Part shown: positions 1 through 7,722 of the stretch, in pieces
Layout: each line of letters opens with the position of its first letter
Position numbering within the stretch: the first letter of the stretch is position 1
Assembly (NCBI GenBank): GCA_900541715.1
Contig: UQLI01000015.1
Location: 1 to 42,301 of the forward strand
DNA: 42,301 bases
Source of the DNA: an uncultured Collinsella sp.
GTDB taxonomy: Bacteria > Actinomycetota > Coriobacteriia > Coriobacteriales > Coriobacteriaceae
Reading direction: 5' to 3'
Translations under genes and position numbers: made by a program
Notes under the pieces: generated by a model
Told to the model about the DNA's origin: nothing
Databases searched by the model: none
Seen by the model: only the letters and a program-made list of their open reading frames with translations

Positions 1-25
1 ACCGAGCCGTACGCTTGAACTGAGA

Positions 26-55
26 AGGGGGAGGCCTCGCGGCCTCCCCCTTTTT
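26..55 (+). terminator. Rho-independent terminator of an upstream gene outside the window
   Basis: A perfect 10-bp GC-rich stem (27-36 with 41-50) closes a TCGC loop and is followed at once by five T residues. It must end transcription of a plus-strand gene lying left of the window, which isolates the coaE transcription unit. Confidence 0.9.
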
Positions 56-122
56 GCGTTATATACACGTTGTACTTTGGGACCTAGTTCCCCCGTATGC
101 GCTCTTACTGTTTGGCTGTATT

Positions 123-153
123 TTGAGTCCTTCTAGTGTATTTGAGCGATAAT
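123..153 (+). promoter_or_regulatory. Possible promoter for coaE
   Basis: TTGAGT at 123-128 resembles a -35 box and GATAAT at 148-153 a -10 box. The 19-bp spacer is longer than ideal. It is the best sigma-70-like match between the terminator and coaE. No other structure was seen in 56-178. Confidence 0.3.
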
Positions 154-181
154 TACTCGCATTGGCGTTAGGGAGGGCTTG

Positions 182-823
182 ATGTTTACCGTATTTGTCT
201 TGGGCAATATTGCTTCGGGTAAGTCGACTGCCTGCCGCTATTTCGAATCTCGTGGCGCTATGCTAATCGATCTGGATGAGCTTGCAAAATCGCTGTATGT
301 GCCGGGCTCTGATATCGTCAATGCTCTCGCGGATGAATTCGGTTGGGACATTTTGGATGAGGATGGCGGCATTCGCCGCAACATCCTCGCTTCTCGAGCT
401 TTTGCTTCTCCTGATTCGGTCGCACGGCTCAATGGCATTGTGCATCCCGTTCTCATTGAACAGCTTTCGCTTAGGATTCTCGATCCGGTTTGTTGTACGG
501 TTTCGTCTCCCCGTTATCCCTTTGCGGTGGTCGAGGTTTCTGCTCCGACTGGTTTTGAGGATGCATTTGGCTTGGCTGATGAAATTTTGGTCATCAGCGC
601 CCCTTTGTCAGTTCGTCGCGAGCGCGCTATTCAACGTGGCATGGAGCCATCTGATTTCGATGCCCGTTCTGCTTGTCAGCCCGATGAGTCTGCGCTGTGC
701 AATCTCGCTACTACGGTGATTGATAATGCCGCAGGCGATAATTCGCTCTTTGAGCAGCTTGACTCATGGCTTGCATGCCACGGGTTTATAGATACTCCGG
801 ATAAGGAGGAGGCCGATGCCTAA
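182..823 (+). CDS. coaE: Dephospho-CoA kinase
   Basis: CoaE phosphorylates the 3'-hydroxyl of dephospho-CoA with ATP, the last step of coenzyme A synthesis, in the cytoplasm. The 213-residue product has the P-loop near its N terminus (GNIASGKST, residues 8-16). A DELAK segment and an HP motif (NGIVHPVL) follow, as is usual in the family, and the length is typical (about 200). The ATG at 182 is preferred over the TTG at 179 because GGAGG at 172-176 is then about 5 nt upstream. The end overlaps the start of the next gene by 8 nt, so the two are probably translationally coupled. A position next to uvrB is common in actinobacteria. The C-terminal 20 residues are acidic and poorly conserved. Confidence 0.93.
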   Translation: MFTVFVLGNIASGKSTACRYFESRGAMLIDLDELAKSLYVPGSDIVNALADEFGWDILDEDGGIRRNILASRAFASPDSVARLNGIVHPVLIEQLSLRILDPVCCTVSSPRYPFAVVEVSAPTGFEDAFGLADEILVISAPLSVRRERAIQRGMEPSDFDARSACQPDESALCNLATTVIDNAAGDNSLFEQLDSWLACHGFIDTPDKEEADA

Positions 824-1397
824 GGCACGTTTCTTTACGTGGTATCGCGTGGCGCCACTTGCCGTTGTGTTCGTCTTCGGCCTTATTTCGCTCGTCTACT
901 CGTGTGCCCCTGCCGCTTTCTTTAAGCCGCTGTATCCGATTGACTACGAGGCGTACGTAAAGCAATCGAGCATTTCGCACAATCTTGATCCGTATCTGGT
1001 GTGTGCCGTCATAAAGTCGGAATCGAATTGGGATCCCGAGGCCGAGTCGAATCAAGGCGCACAGGGCTTGATGCAGCTGATGCCCGAGACTGCCCAGGAT
1101 ATGATTGCCAAGGGTCTTGTCGATGGTAGCGAGTATTCAGCCGACAGCCTTAACGATCCCGCTACGAACATCGAGTTTGGCTGTGCGTATCTTTCGTATC
1201 TTCTAACGTATTTTAACGGGTCGACTGACAGTGCCATTGCCGCCTATAACGCCGGCATGGGCAATGTCGACGGATGGGCGCAGCAGAGCACGTCGCTTCA
1301 TAATGCAATCACCTTTCCCGAGACGCAGGCGTATCTGATTCGTGTCAATAATGCCTGGGTTCGCTACAAGACCCTCTATCCCGATCGGTTCGTATAG
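816..1397 (+). CDS. Membrane-anchored lytic transglycosylase (SLT domain)
   Basis: The 193-residue protein has one N-terminal hydrophobic segment (about residues 12-30), a signal anchor or uncleaved signal. A Slt70-type transglycosylase domain follows from about residue 43. The catalytic glutamate is E69 in VIKSESNWDP, followed by the family motif GAQGLMQLMPETA and, later, AAYNAGMGNV. Such enzymes cleave peptidoglycan glycan strands to 1,6-anhydro-muropeptides outside the membrane. The start at 816 has a strong AAGGAGGAGG site at 803-812 and overlaps coaE by 8 nt. It lies just before uvrB with a 51-nt gap. The fold and active site are clear; the exact role (turnover, division or secretion) is not visible from sequence. 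Confidence 0.88.
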   Translation: MPKARFFTWYRVAPLAVVFVFGLISLVYSCAPAAFFKPLYPIDYEAYVKQSSISHNLDPYLVCAVIKSESNWDPEAESNQGAQGLMQLMPETAQDMIAKGLVDGSEYSADSLNDPATNIEFGCAYLSYLLTYFNGSTDSAIAAYNAGMGNVDGWAQQSTSLHNAITFPETQAYLIRVNNAWVRYKTLYPDRFV

Positions 1398-1448
1398 GAC
1401 TATGCCTGCCGCCTGCGTATACTGCAGATATATGAGTTAGGAGTATCC

Positions 1449-3689
1449 ATGGCGGAATTTGAAGTAGAACGCGTTGGTGGTGAACTTAAGCGCTTTGGCG
1501 TTGAGGGCGCTGAGGTGCCGTTTGAAGTCGTTTCCCCCTATGAGCCTGCCGGTTCCCAGCCTAAGGCCATTGAGTCGCTTGTGCAGGGCGTGAGGGACGG
1601 AGACCGCTATCAGGTTTTGCTGGGCGTGACTGGTTCGGGCAAGACCTTCACGATGGCAAAGACTATTGAGGCCCTGGGAAAGCCGACGCTGGTCATGGCT
1701 CCGAATAAAACGCTCGCCGCTCAGCTTGCGAGCGAGCTCAAAGAGTTCTTTCCCAACAACGCTGTGGTCTACTTCGTCTCGTACTACGACTACTATCAGC
1801 CCGAAGCGTATGTGCCGCAAAGCGATACATATATCGAGAAAGACTCCTCGATTAACGAAGAGGTCGAGATGCTGCGCCATCAGGCGACCGCGTCACTGCT
1901 CTCTCGACGCGATGTGATCGTTGTCGCATCGGTCTCGTGTATCTATGGCATTGGCTCTCCTGAGGACTATGCGGGTCTGGCTCCAAACGTCGACAAGAAG
2001 GTGCCGCTCGAGCGCGATGACTTTATCCATGCACTTATCGACATTCAATATGATCGCAATGACTATGACCTGGCACGCGGCACGTTCCGCGTGCGCGGCG
2101 ATGTTGTCGACGTGTATCCGCCTTATGCCGAGCATCCGTTGCGGTTTGAGTTCTTTGGCGACGAGGTCGAGCTGATTGCCGAGATCGATGAGGTCACCGG
2201 TGAGATGCTTCGTGAGTACGAGGCTATTCCCGTATGGCCGGCATCGCACTACGTGACCGAGAAGCCGAAGGTCAAGGCGGCTCTGAAATCGATCAGCGAA
2301 GAGTGCGAGAAGCGCGTGGCGGAGCTCAAGGCGACCGACAAGTTGCTCGAGGCGCAGCGTCTGCAGCAGCGCACCGATTATGATCTTGAGATGCTCGAGA
2401 CGATGGGCTTTTGCAACGGCATCGAGAACTACTCGCGTCATCTGGACGGTCGCAAACCGGGTGAGCCGCCGTTTACCCTAATCGATTACTTTCCCAAGGA
2501 TATGCTCTGCATCATCGATGAGAGCCATGTGACGGTGCCGCAGATTCGCGGCATGCACGAAGGTGACCGCTCGCGTAAGGTGACGCTGGTGGAACACGGT
2601 TTTCGCCTGCCCTCGGCGCTCGATAACCGCCCGCTTCGTTTCGATGAGTTTGAGGCAAGGATACCCCAGTTTATCTATGTTTCGGCCACGCCGGGCGATT
2701 ACGAGCTGCGGGTGAGCCAAAACGACGTGGAGCAGATTATTCGTCCGACCGGTCTGCTCGATCCCAAGATCGATGTGCGTCCGGTTCGCGGTCAGATTGA
2801 CGATCTTGAGGACGAGATTCGCGAGCGCGTTGCCCGCAAGGAGCGCGTGCTGGTGACCACGTTGACCAAGCGCATGGCCGAGGACCTGACCGACCATCTG
2901 CTTGATGCGGGCATTAAGGTCAATTACATGCATTCTGATACGGCGACAATGGACCGTGTCGAGATCCTGCGAACGCTGCGCGAGGGCAAGATCGATGTTC
3001 TCGTTGGCATCAACCTGCTTCGCGAGGGCTTGGATCTTCCCGAGGTCTCACTGGTGGCAATTCTCGATGCCGATAAGGAAGGCTTCTTGCGCAACCGCCG
3101 TTCGCTGATTCAGACGATTGGCCGCGCGGCCCGTAATGCCGATGGCGAAGTCATCATGTATGCGGACGTTGTGACCGATTCGATGAAAGAGGCCATCGAG
3201 GAGACGCAGCGCCGTCGCGAGATTCAGATGGCATATAACGAAGAGCATGGCATTGTGCCCAAGACAGTGCGCAAGGCCATCAACGACATCTCAAGTTTTA
3301 TTGCCGAGGCCGAAAAAACCGTGGGTTCCAAGGGGCGCTCGAAGGGCGATTCTCTTGGTCATGGCGCATTCTATACGCCCGATGAGTCGGGCGAGGGCGG
3401 TGTGCCGGAAACGGTGGCGCCCGAGCAGACACTTGCGGAGCAGTTGGAAGAACTGCCGCATGACGAGCTTGTGCGGATCGTCGAAACCATGGAAGAGGAT
3501 ATGCGTAACGCTTCTGCCGCTATGGACTTTGAGGAGGCGGCGCGCCTGCGCGATGCCGTCGTTCAGATTCGGGCGATGCTCGAGGGTGCGTCTGAGGACG
3601 AGACGATCGAGCGCTTACGCTCGCAGGCCCGCAAGGGTTCCACGTTCGCATCGGGCAGAAAACGCCAGGGTGCACGGTTTAAGAAATAG
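1449..3689 (+). CDS. uvrB: Excinuclease ABC subunit B
   Basis: UvrB is the damage-verifying helicase-like subunit of nucleotide excision repair. It is loaded by UvrA and recruits UvrC. The 746-residue protein has Walker A GVTGSGKT (59-66), the DNA-inserting beta-hairpin motif YYDYYQPEAYVP (about 112-123), a DESH Walker B box, helicase motifs V and VI (LVGINLLREGLDLPEV; QTIGRAARN) and a C-terminal UVR motif (about 675-710) that contacts UvrC. Length is slightly above the usual 660-710. The start has a TTAGGAG site 5 nt upstream. A TATACT at 1418-1423 could be its own -10 box, but no matching -35 is visible. uvrA and uvrC are encoded at 10070 and 15275. Confidence 0.97.
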   Translation: MAEFEVERVGGELKRFGVEGAEVPFEVVSPYEPAGSQPKAIESLVQGVRDGDRYQVLLGVTGSGKTFTMAKTIEALGKPTLVMAPNKTLAAQLASELKEFFPNNAVVYFVSYYDYYQPEAYVPQSDTYIEKDSSINEEVEMLRHQATASLLSRRDVIVVASVSCIYGIGSPEDYAGLAPNVDKKVPLERDDFIHALIDIQYDRNDYDLARGTFRVRGDVVDVYPPYAEHPLRFEFFGDEVELIAEIDEVTGEMLREYEAIPVWPASHYVTEKPKVKAALKSISEECEKRVAELKATDKLLEAQRLQQRTDYDLEMLETMGFCNGIENYSRHLDGRKPGEPPFTLIDYFPKDMLCIIDESHVTVPQIRGMHEGDRSRKVTLVEHGFRLPSALDNRPLRFDEFEARIPQFIYVSATPGDYELRVSQNDVEQIIRPTGLLDPKIDVRPVRGQIDDLEDEIRERVARKERVLVTTLTKRMAEDLTDHLLDAGIKVNYMHSDTATMDRVEILRTLREGKIDVLVGINLLREGLDLPEVSLVAILDADKEGFLRNRRSLIQTIGRAARNADGEVIMYADVVTDSMKEAIEETQRRREIQMAYNEEHGIVPKTVRKAINDISSFIAEAEKTVGSKGRSKGDSLGHGAFYTPDESGEGGVPETVAPEQTLAEQLEELPHDELVRIVETMEEDMRNASAAMDFEEAARLRDAVVQIRAMLEGASEDETIERLRSQARKGSTFASGRKRQGARFKK

Positions 3690-3694
3690 CGAAC

Positions 3695-3735
3695 AGGCCC
3701 CGAGTTCTCTGTGGAGCTCGGGGCCTATGTCTTTT
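3695..3735 (+). terminator. Terminator after uvrB
   Basis: A perfect 10-bp stem (3695-3704 with 3717-3726) has a 12-nt loop and is followed by a weak T-rich tail (ATGTCTTTT). It lies between convergent genes. Its minus-strand tail is not T-rich, so it mainly serves uvrB. Confidence 0.7.
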
Positions 3736-3754
3736 GCGCGCTGGAATTTGTGCG

Positions 3755-5395
3755 TTAGAGGTCTGCGATCAGGGCTTCAGCACAACGGATGCCGTCGGTG
3801 GCCGCGCTCATGATGCCGCCGGCATATCCAGCTCCCTCACCACAAGGGTAGAGGCCCGGGGTCGACACGGCATGGCACGCTCGGTCTCGGGTGACAGCGA
3901 CCGGTGAGCTCGAACGCGTCTCCACGCCAGTGAGGACCGCATCGGGGCGGTCATAGCCACGCAGTTTCTTACCGAGCAGGGGGATTCCCAAACGAAGCGA
4001 CTCGACGATATGCTGCGGGAGGGCATCGTCGATCGCCGTCCAGGTCACACCAAGTGGATAGGTTGGTTTTACCTTTCCGGGTGCCGTGCTGGCGCGTCTA
4101 GCAAGGAAATCTCCGACGAGCTGTGCCGGCGCGTTCCAGTTGGAGCCACCCAGGCGATAGGCGGCTCGCTCGCAGGCGCGCTGGAGCTCAATGCCTGCGA
4201 GCGGATCATCGCCGGGAAGGTCGTCAGGTGTGACGTTGACGAGTAGGGCGGCATTCGCGTTGCGCCCGTCGCGGGCATTGAGGCTGGCACCGTTGACGCA
4301 CAGATGGCCCTGCTCGGAAGAAGCCGCGACAACCTGTCCGCCGGGGCACATACAAAACGAGAACACGCTGCGGCCGTTGGGGAGATGGGCGACAAGCTTG
4401 TAGGGGGCTGCTCCGAGTGCCGGGTGCCCCGCCGAAGGGCCATATTGGGCGCGGTCGATGTCGCGCTGTGGATGCTCGATGCGCACACCCATGGCAAAGG
4501 TCTTTTGCGCGAGGGCAACATTATGTTCTTTGAGAAGCTCGAATACGTCGCGGGCGGAATGGCCGCAGGCGAGAATGAGGTGCTTTGTGGCGATTGTCTC
4601 GCTTGTGGTTTCTTGGGGCGGTTGGACATCGACGCCGGTGATGGCGCCAGATCCATCGGTTCGAATATTGACGAGCTTTGTTCGATAGCGGACGGTTCCA
4701 CCGAGCTGCTCGATGCGTTGAGAAATGTTGGTGACGACGGTGGGGAGGATGTCAGAGCCAATGTGCGGCTTGGCGTCCCACAGGATGTCGCGAGGTGAGC
4801 CAGCTTCGACGAAGGTCTCAAGAATCAGTCGATGGGCAGGATTCTTGGTTCCCGTGTTGAGCTTGCCGTCCGAGAAGGTCCCTGCGCCGCCCAGGCCAAA
4901 TTGGATATTGCTTTCGGGGTCGAGGATACGCTCCTTAAGAAAGAGATCAATCGCTTCAGAGCGGCGAAGTGCGGGGTCGCCGCGCTCGATGAGCAGGGGT
5001 TTAAGGCCCGCTTCGGCAAGGGTCAGGGCGGCGAAGAGACCGGCGCAACCGGCGCCGACAACGACGGGACGCTCCTTGGGTGCATTCGGGACAGGGTTGG
5101 GGAATGAAGGCGCCTCGCCGTCTACCATGCGGATGCGCGAGCGGTCGCGCTCGGCGACGCGGTCGACCACCTCCTGCTCGAGTCGGGAGCTTGTCAGTTC
5201 AACTCGAAAGCTCAAAATAAAATGGACATCTCGCTTTTTACGGGCGTCGATTGACTTGCGATGGAGCTCAATGGCTTTAATCTGGGAATCCTCGCATCGC
5301 AGGGCTCGTTTGACGGCGCGTCTACCAATAGCAAGACAGGCGGTTTCGTCGCCGGCCTCATCGAGTGACGCGTGGACTTGGGTGATTTCGATCAT
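3755..5395 (-). CDS. FAD-dependent dehydrogenase (COG2509 type)
   Basis: The 546-residue flavoprotein starts with a small alpha/beta domain of about 105 residues. A dinucleotide-binding motif follows (VVVGAGCAGLFAAL, glycines at about 114-119), and a C-terminal FAD motif ends in GLYPCGEGAGYAGGIMSAA. This layout matches proteins annotated as NAD(FAD)-utilizing dehydrogenases of COG2509, whose substrate is unknown. An in-frame extension to 5566 exists, but AAGGAG just upstream of the ATG at 5395 and family similarity from MIEITQ support the shorter form. It is the last gene of a minus-strand set behind mrp and an HI0933-type flavoprotein. A terminator-like hairpin lies in the 79-nt gap before it, so its expression may be reduced or separate. 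Confidence 0.85.
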   Translation of the reverse strand: MIEITQVHASLDEAGDETACLAIGRRAVKRALRCEDSQIKAIELHRKSIDARKKRDVHFILSFRVELTSSRLEQEVVDRVAERDRSRIRMVDGEAPSFPNPVPNAPKERPVVVGAGCAGLFAALTLAEAGLKPLLIERGDPALRRSEAIDLFLKERILDPESNIQFGLGGAGTFSDGKLNTGTKNPAHRLILETFVEAGSPRDILWDAKPHIGSDILPTVVTNISQRIEQLGGTVRYRTKLVNIRTDGSGAITGVDVQPPQETTSETIATKHLILACGHSARDVFELLKEHNVALAQKTFAMGVRIEHPQRDIDRAQYGPSAGHPALGAAPYKLVAHLPNGRSVFSFCMCPGGQVVAASSEQGHLCVNGASLNARDGRNANAALLVNVTPDDLPGDDPLAGIELQRACERAAYRLGGSNWNAPAQLVGDFLARRASTAPGKVKPTYPLGVTWTAIDDALPQHIVESLRLGIPLLGKKLRGYDRPDAVLTGVETRSSSPVAVTRDRACHAVSTPGLYPCGEGAGYAGGIMSAATDGIRCAEALIADL

Positions 5396-5413
5396 CGAGG
5401 TCTCCTTAGATGC

Positions 5414-5445
5414 AAGAAAGAGGCCGCCCGGTGTTCCAGACGGCC
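5414..5445 (-). terminator. Terminator-like hairpin between the two flavoprotein genes
   Basis: Read on the minus strand, a 10-bp stem with two G-U pairs (5436-5445 with 5422-5431) closes an AACA loop and is followed by TCTTTCTT. It ends the HI0933-type gene and stands just before the ribosome site of the next gene, so it is either a terminator or an attenuator with partial read-through. Confidence 0.55.
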
Positions 5446-5474
5446 CGAATGCGTTTTGATTATAGACTGCGCGG

Positions 5475-6746
5475 CTATAGGCTGCTTGCAGCGCGAATAC
5501 CCGAGATCCAAGCCCACGCAAGGTTGAAACCGCCGCAATCAGCATCGATGTCGAGTGCCTCGCCACAGATGTAAAGTGGGGCGCCTGCCGCGTTGCTCAC
5601 GCAGAGGTCGGGAGCTGAGACGCTCTCGATGGGCACGCCACCACGCGTGATCTGCGCCGAGCGCTCCTCGGCTGTTCCCTCGACGAGCAACTTAAAGTGC
5701 TTGAGGATCGAGACCAGGTGGATGACATCGTTGGAGCCTGGATGGCACTGCTCGAACGCCGTGCAGACGACGCGGGAGAGTTGCGGGGCGAGCATGCCGT
5801 CGAGCCAACGAGGATCGCGGGGCGAAAAGCCACCGAGCAGCTCAACGCGCCGGTTGAGCATATCGAGCATCTCGTCTTTGGAGAGGTCGGGGAAAACGTC
5901 GAGCAGGATCGTATCGCCGTGCTGGATACGACGGGAGAGGTTGAAGACAGCGACGCCCGAGATACCGAAGGCTCGAAACAGGACTTCACCGTCTTCGTGC
6001 CAGAGCTCATTATGATTGCGGGCGAGCGTCAAGTGGGCGCGGACGCGCAGGCCATCCAACGTCTTGAGTGCCGCCCGATCGCCGACGACCGTTGCCGATA
6101 CGGGGCAGAGGATGGGGCGCAGCGAAGTGAGGGGGAGGCGAAACGTATCGGCGATACCGGTGGGGTTGCCGCCCGTGGCGATAATTACGGCATGTGCCTG
6201 CAGGGCCTCGTTCTTGCGAGGGACATCGGCGAGCGCTTTCCGAAGCGAGCGGAGCTCCGATTTTCGGTCGTCGTGCTTTTTTGCCTTGAGCGCCCGCGCT
6301 GGACGGTCTATTTGGAGTGCCCAGCCTTCGGAAGCTTTGTGTGCCGAGGCAACGTTGGCTCCGCAGATTAAGGTGATACCCAGGCGGTTGCAAACATTGA
6401 GAAGTGCGTCGCGCACCGATTCGGCGCGAAGGGAGCGCGGGTACAGCCGGCCTTCCTCGGAGGTTGTCATGATGCCCAGCGAGGAGAAGAAACCCATAAG
6501 CTCTTGTTCGGGCTGGGGGCCCATGACGGATTCGACGAATGCGGGGTGGTTATACCGCTGAGGATCAATCGATTCGTTGGAGAGGTTGCAGCGGCCGTTG
6601 CCGGTCGCAAGGAGCTTAAGGCCGCAGGCGACATCGCGCTCAACGATGCAGACGCTTTTGCCAGCGCGTGCGGCCGTAATGGCGGCGGCGAGGCCTGAAG
6701 CCCCGCCGCCGATTACCAGGACGTCATAGAAGGCGCTCGTGTTCAC
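5475..6746 (-). CDS. HI0933-family NAD(P)/FAD-dependent oxidoreductase (YhiN type)
   Basis: The 423-residue protein begins with a Rossmann FAD motif (VIGGGASGLAAAITAARAG, glycines 13-18), a following acidic ERD, and the family hallmark GLKLLATGNGRCNLSN. It ends with the FAD-contacting region CGEALDIDADCGGFNLAWAW. These features define the HI0933/YhiN family; its physiological substrate is not established. The start is GTG at 6746, which abuts the TAA of mrp with no spacer, so the two are probably translationally coupled; GAGG inside the end of mrp can act as the ribosome site. No defects were seen. Confidence 0.88.
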   Translation of the reverse strand: MNTSAFYDVLVIGGGASGLAAAITAARAGKSVCIVERDVACGLKLLATGNGRCNLSNESIDPQRYNHPAFVESVMGPQPEQELMGFFSSLGIMTTSEEGRLYPRSLRAESVRDALLNVCNRLGITLICGANVASAHKASEGWALQIDRPARALKAKKHDDRKSELRSLRKALADVPRKNEALQAHAVIIATGGNPTGIADTFRLPLTSLRPILCPVSATVVGDRAALKTLDGLRVRAHLTLARNHNELWHEDGEVLFRAFGISGVAVFNLSRRIQHGDTILLDVFPDLSKDEMLDMLNRRVELLGGFSPRDPRWLDGMLAPQLSRVVCTAFEQCHPGSNDVIHLVSILKHFKLLVEGTAEERSAQITRGGVPIESVSAPDLCVSNAAGAPLYICGEALDIDADCGGFNLAWAWISGIRAASSL

Positions 6747-7577
6747 TTAGGCCTCGTCGGTCTCGTGCGGGGTAATGGCCTCGACGGCAGAGACTGCCTT
6801 GGGCAACATGCCATCGGGCAGCGCGGTCTCGACCTCGCCCTTATCGCAGGCCTCGGCGAGTGCCGGATTAATGGGAAGCTGGCCCAAGATGTCGAGGTTA
6901 TAGCGATCTGCGACCTCGGGGAGCTTGCTTTTGCCAAAGACCTCGATCTTCTTGCCGCAGTCGGGGCACTCGATATAGCTCATGTTCTCGACAATGCCCA
7001 GAATGGGGACGTTCATCTTCTCGGCCATGTTGACCGCCTTGGCGACGATCATCGAGACCAGATCCTGCGGGCTCGTGACGATGACGATGCCGTCGACGGG
7101 CAGCGACTGGAAGACGGTGAGCGCGACATCGCCTGTTCCCGGAGGCATGTCGACCAGCAGGTAGTCGATGGGGCCCCACGAGGTCTCGCTCCAGAACTGC
7201 CTAATGGCGCCCGCGATGACCGGACCGCGCCAAAGGACGGGGTCGGTCTCGTTTTGGAGCAGAAGGTTGGAGCTCATGACCTTGACGCCGTGCTCGGAGA
7301 TTTCGGGCAGCATAAGGTTGCCAAGGGCATGGACGTGGCGTCCGCTCATACCGAACATCTTGGGGATAGAGGGACCGGTGATGTCGGCATCGAGGACGCC
7401 GACCTTGTGGCCGTGACGGGCAAGCTCGGTGGCGATGGCACCGGTGACAAACGACTTGCCGACACCGCCCTTGCCGGAAAGCACGGCGATGACGCGTTTG
7501 ACCTCGGACAGCGTGTTCTCCTCAAATTGCGACGGCGACGTTTGTCCGCCGGCGGCCTGTGCGTGCTCGCAACCCAT
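6747..7577 (-). CDS. mrp: Mrp/NBP35-type P-loop ATPase, Fe-S cluster carrier
   Basis: Mrp proteins (ApbC/NBP35 type) bind a bridging 4Fe-4S cluster and deliver it to target enzymes in an ATP-dependent way. The 276-residue protein has the deviant Walker A motif SGKGGVGKS (residues 34-42), the switch region DADITGPSIP, and a C-terminal CPDC pair (C204 and C207) expected to hold the cluster at the dimer interface. The N terminus also carries a Cys and His (MGCEH), as in many Mrp proteins that lack the DUF59 domain. An ORF extension to 7634 exists, but AAAGGAG about 6 nt before the ATG at 7577 decides the start. It heads a minus-strand operon with two flavoproteins, which could be clients, though this is speculation. 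Confidence 0.92.
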   Translation of the reverse strand: MGCEHAQAAGGQTSPSQFEENTLSEVKRVIAVLSGKGGVGKSFVTGAIATELARHGHKVGVLDADITGPSIPKMFGMSGRHVHALGNLMLPEISEHGVKVMSSNLLLQNETDPVLWRGPVIAGAIRQFWSETSWGPIDYLLVDMPPGTGDVALTVFQSLPVDGIVIVTSPQDLVSMIVAKAVNMAEKMNVPILGIVENMSYIECPDCGKKIEVFGKSKLPEVADRYNLDILGQLPINPALAEACDKGEVETALPDGMLPKAVSAVEAITPHETDEA

Positions 7578-7632
7578 GTATGACTCCTTTGTATATGTTG
7601 GGGCCGGAGCCCCGTGATGTGACACGAGCGTC

Positions 7633-7662
7633 ATTGTACCCTCGTTTGCGAGCGGGAGTCAT
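7633..7662 (-). promoter_or_regulatory. Likely promoter of the mrp operon
   Basis: On the minus strand ATGACT (7662-7657) and TACAAT (7638-7633) are separated by 18 bp, a fair -35/-10 pair. It would give a leader of about 50 nt, which contains a small GGGGC/GCCCC hairpin near 7600-7613. Confidence 0.45.
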
Positions 7663-7722
7663 TTGCGATGCATTTGGGCCGAGCGTGCTTGCAATACGAT
7701 GGGTCCAAGCGAATGGGCGGGC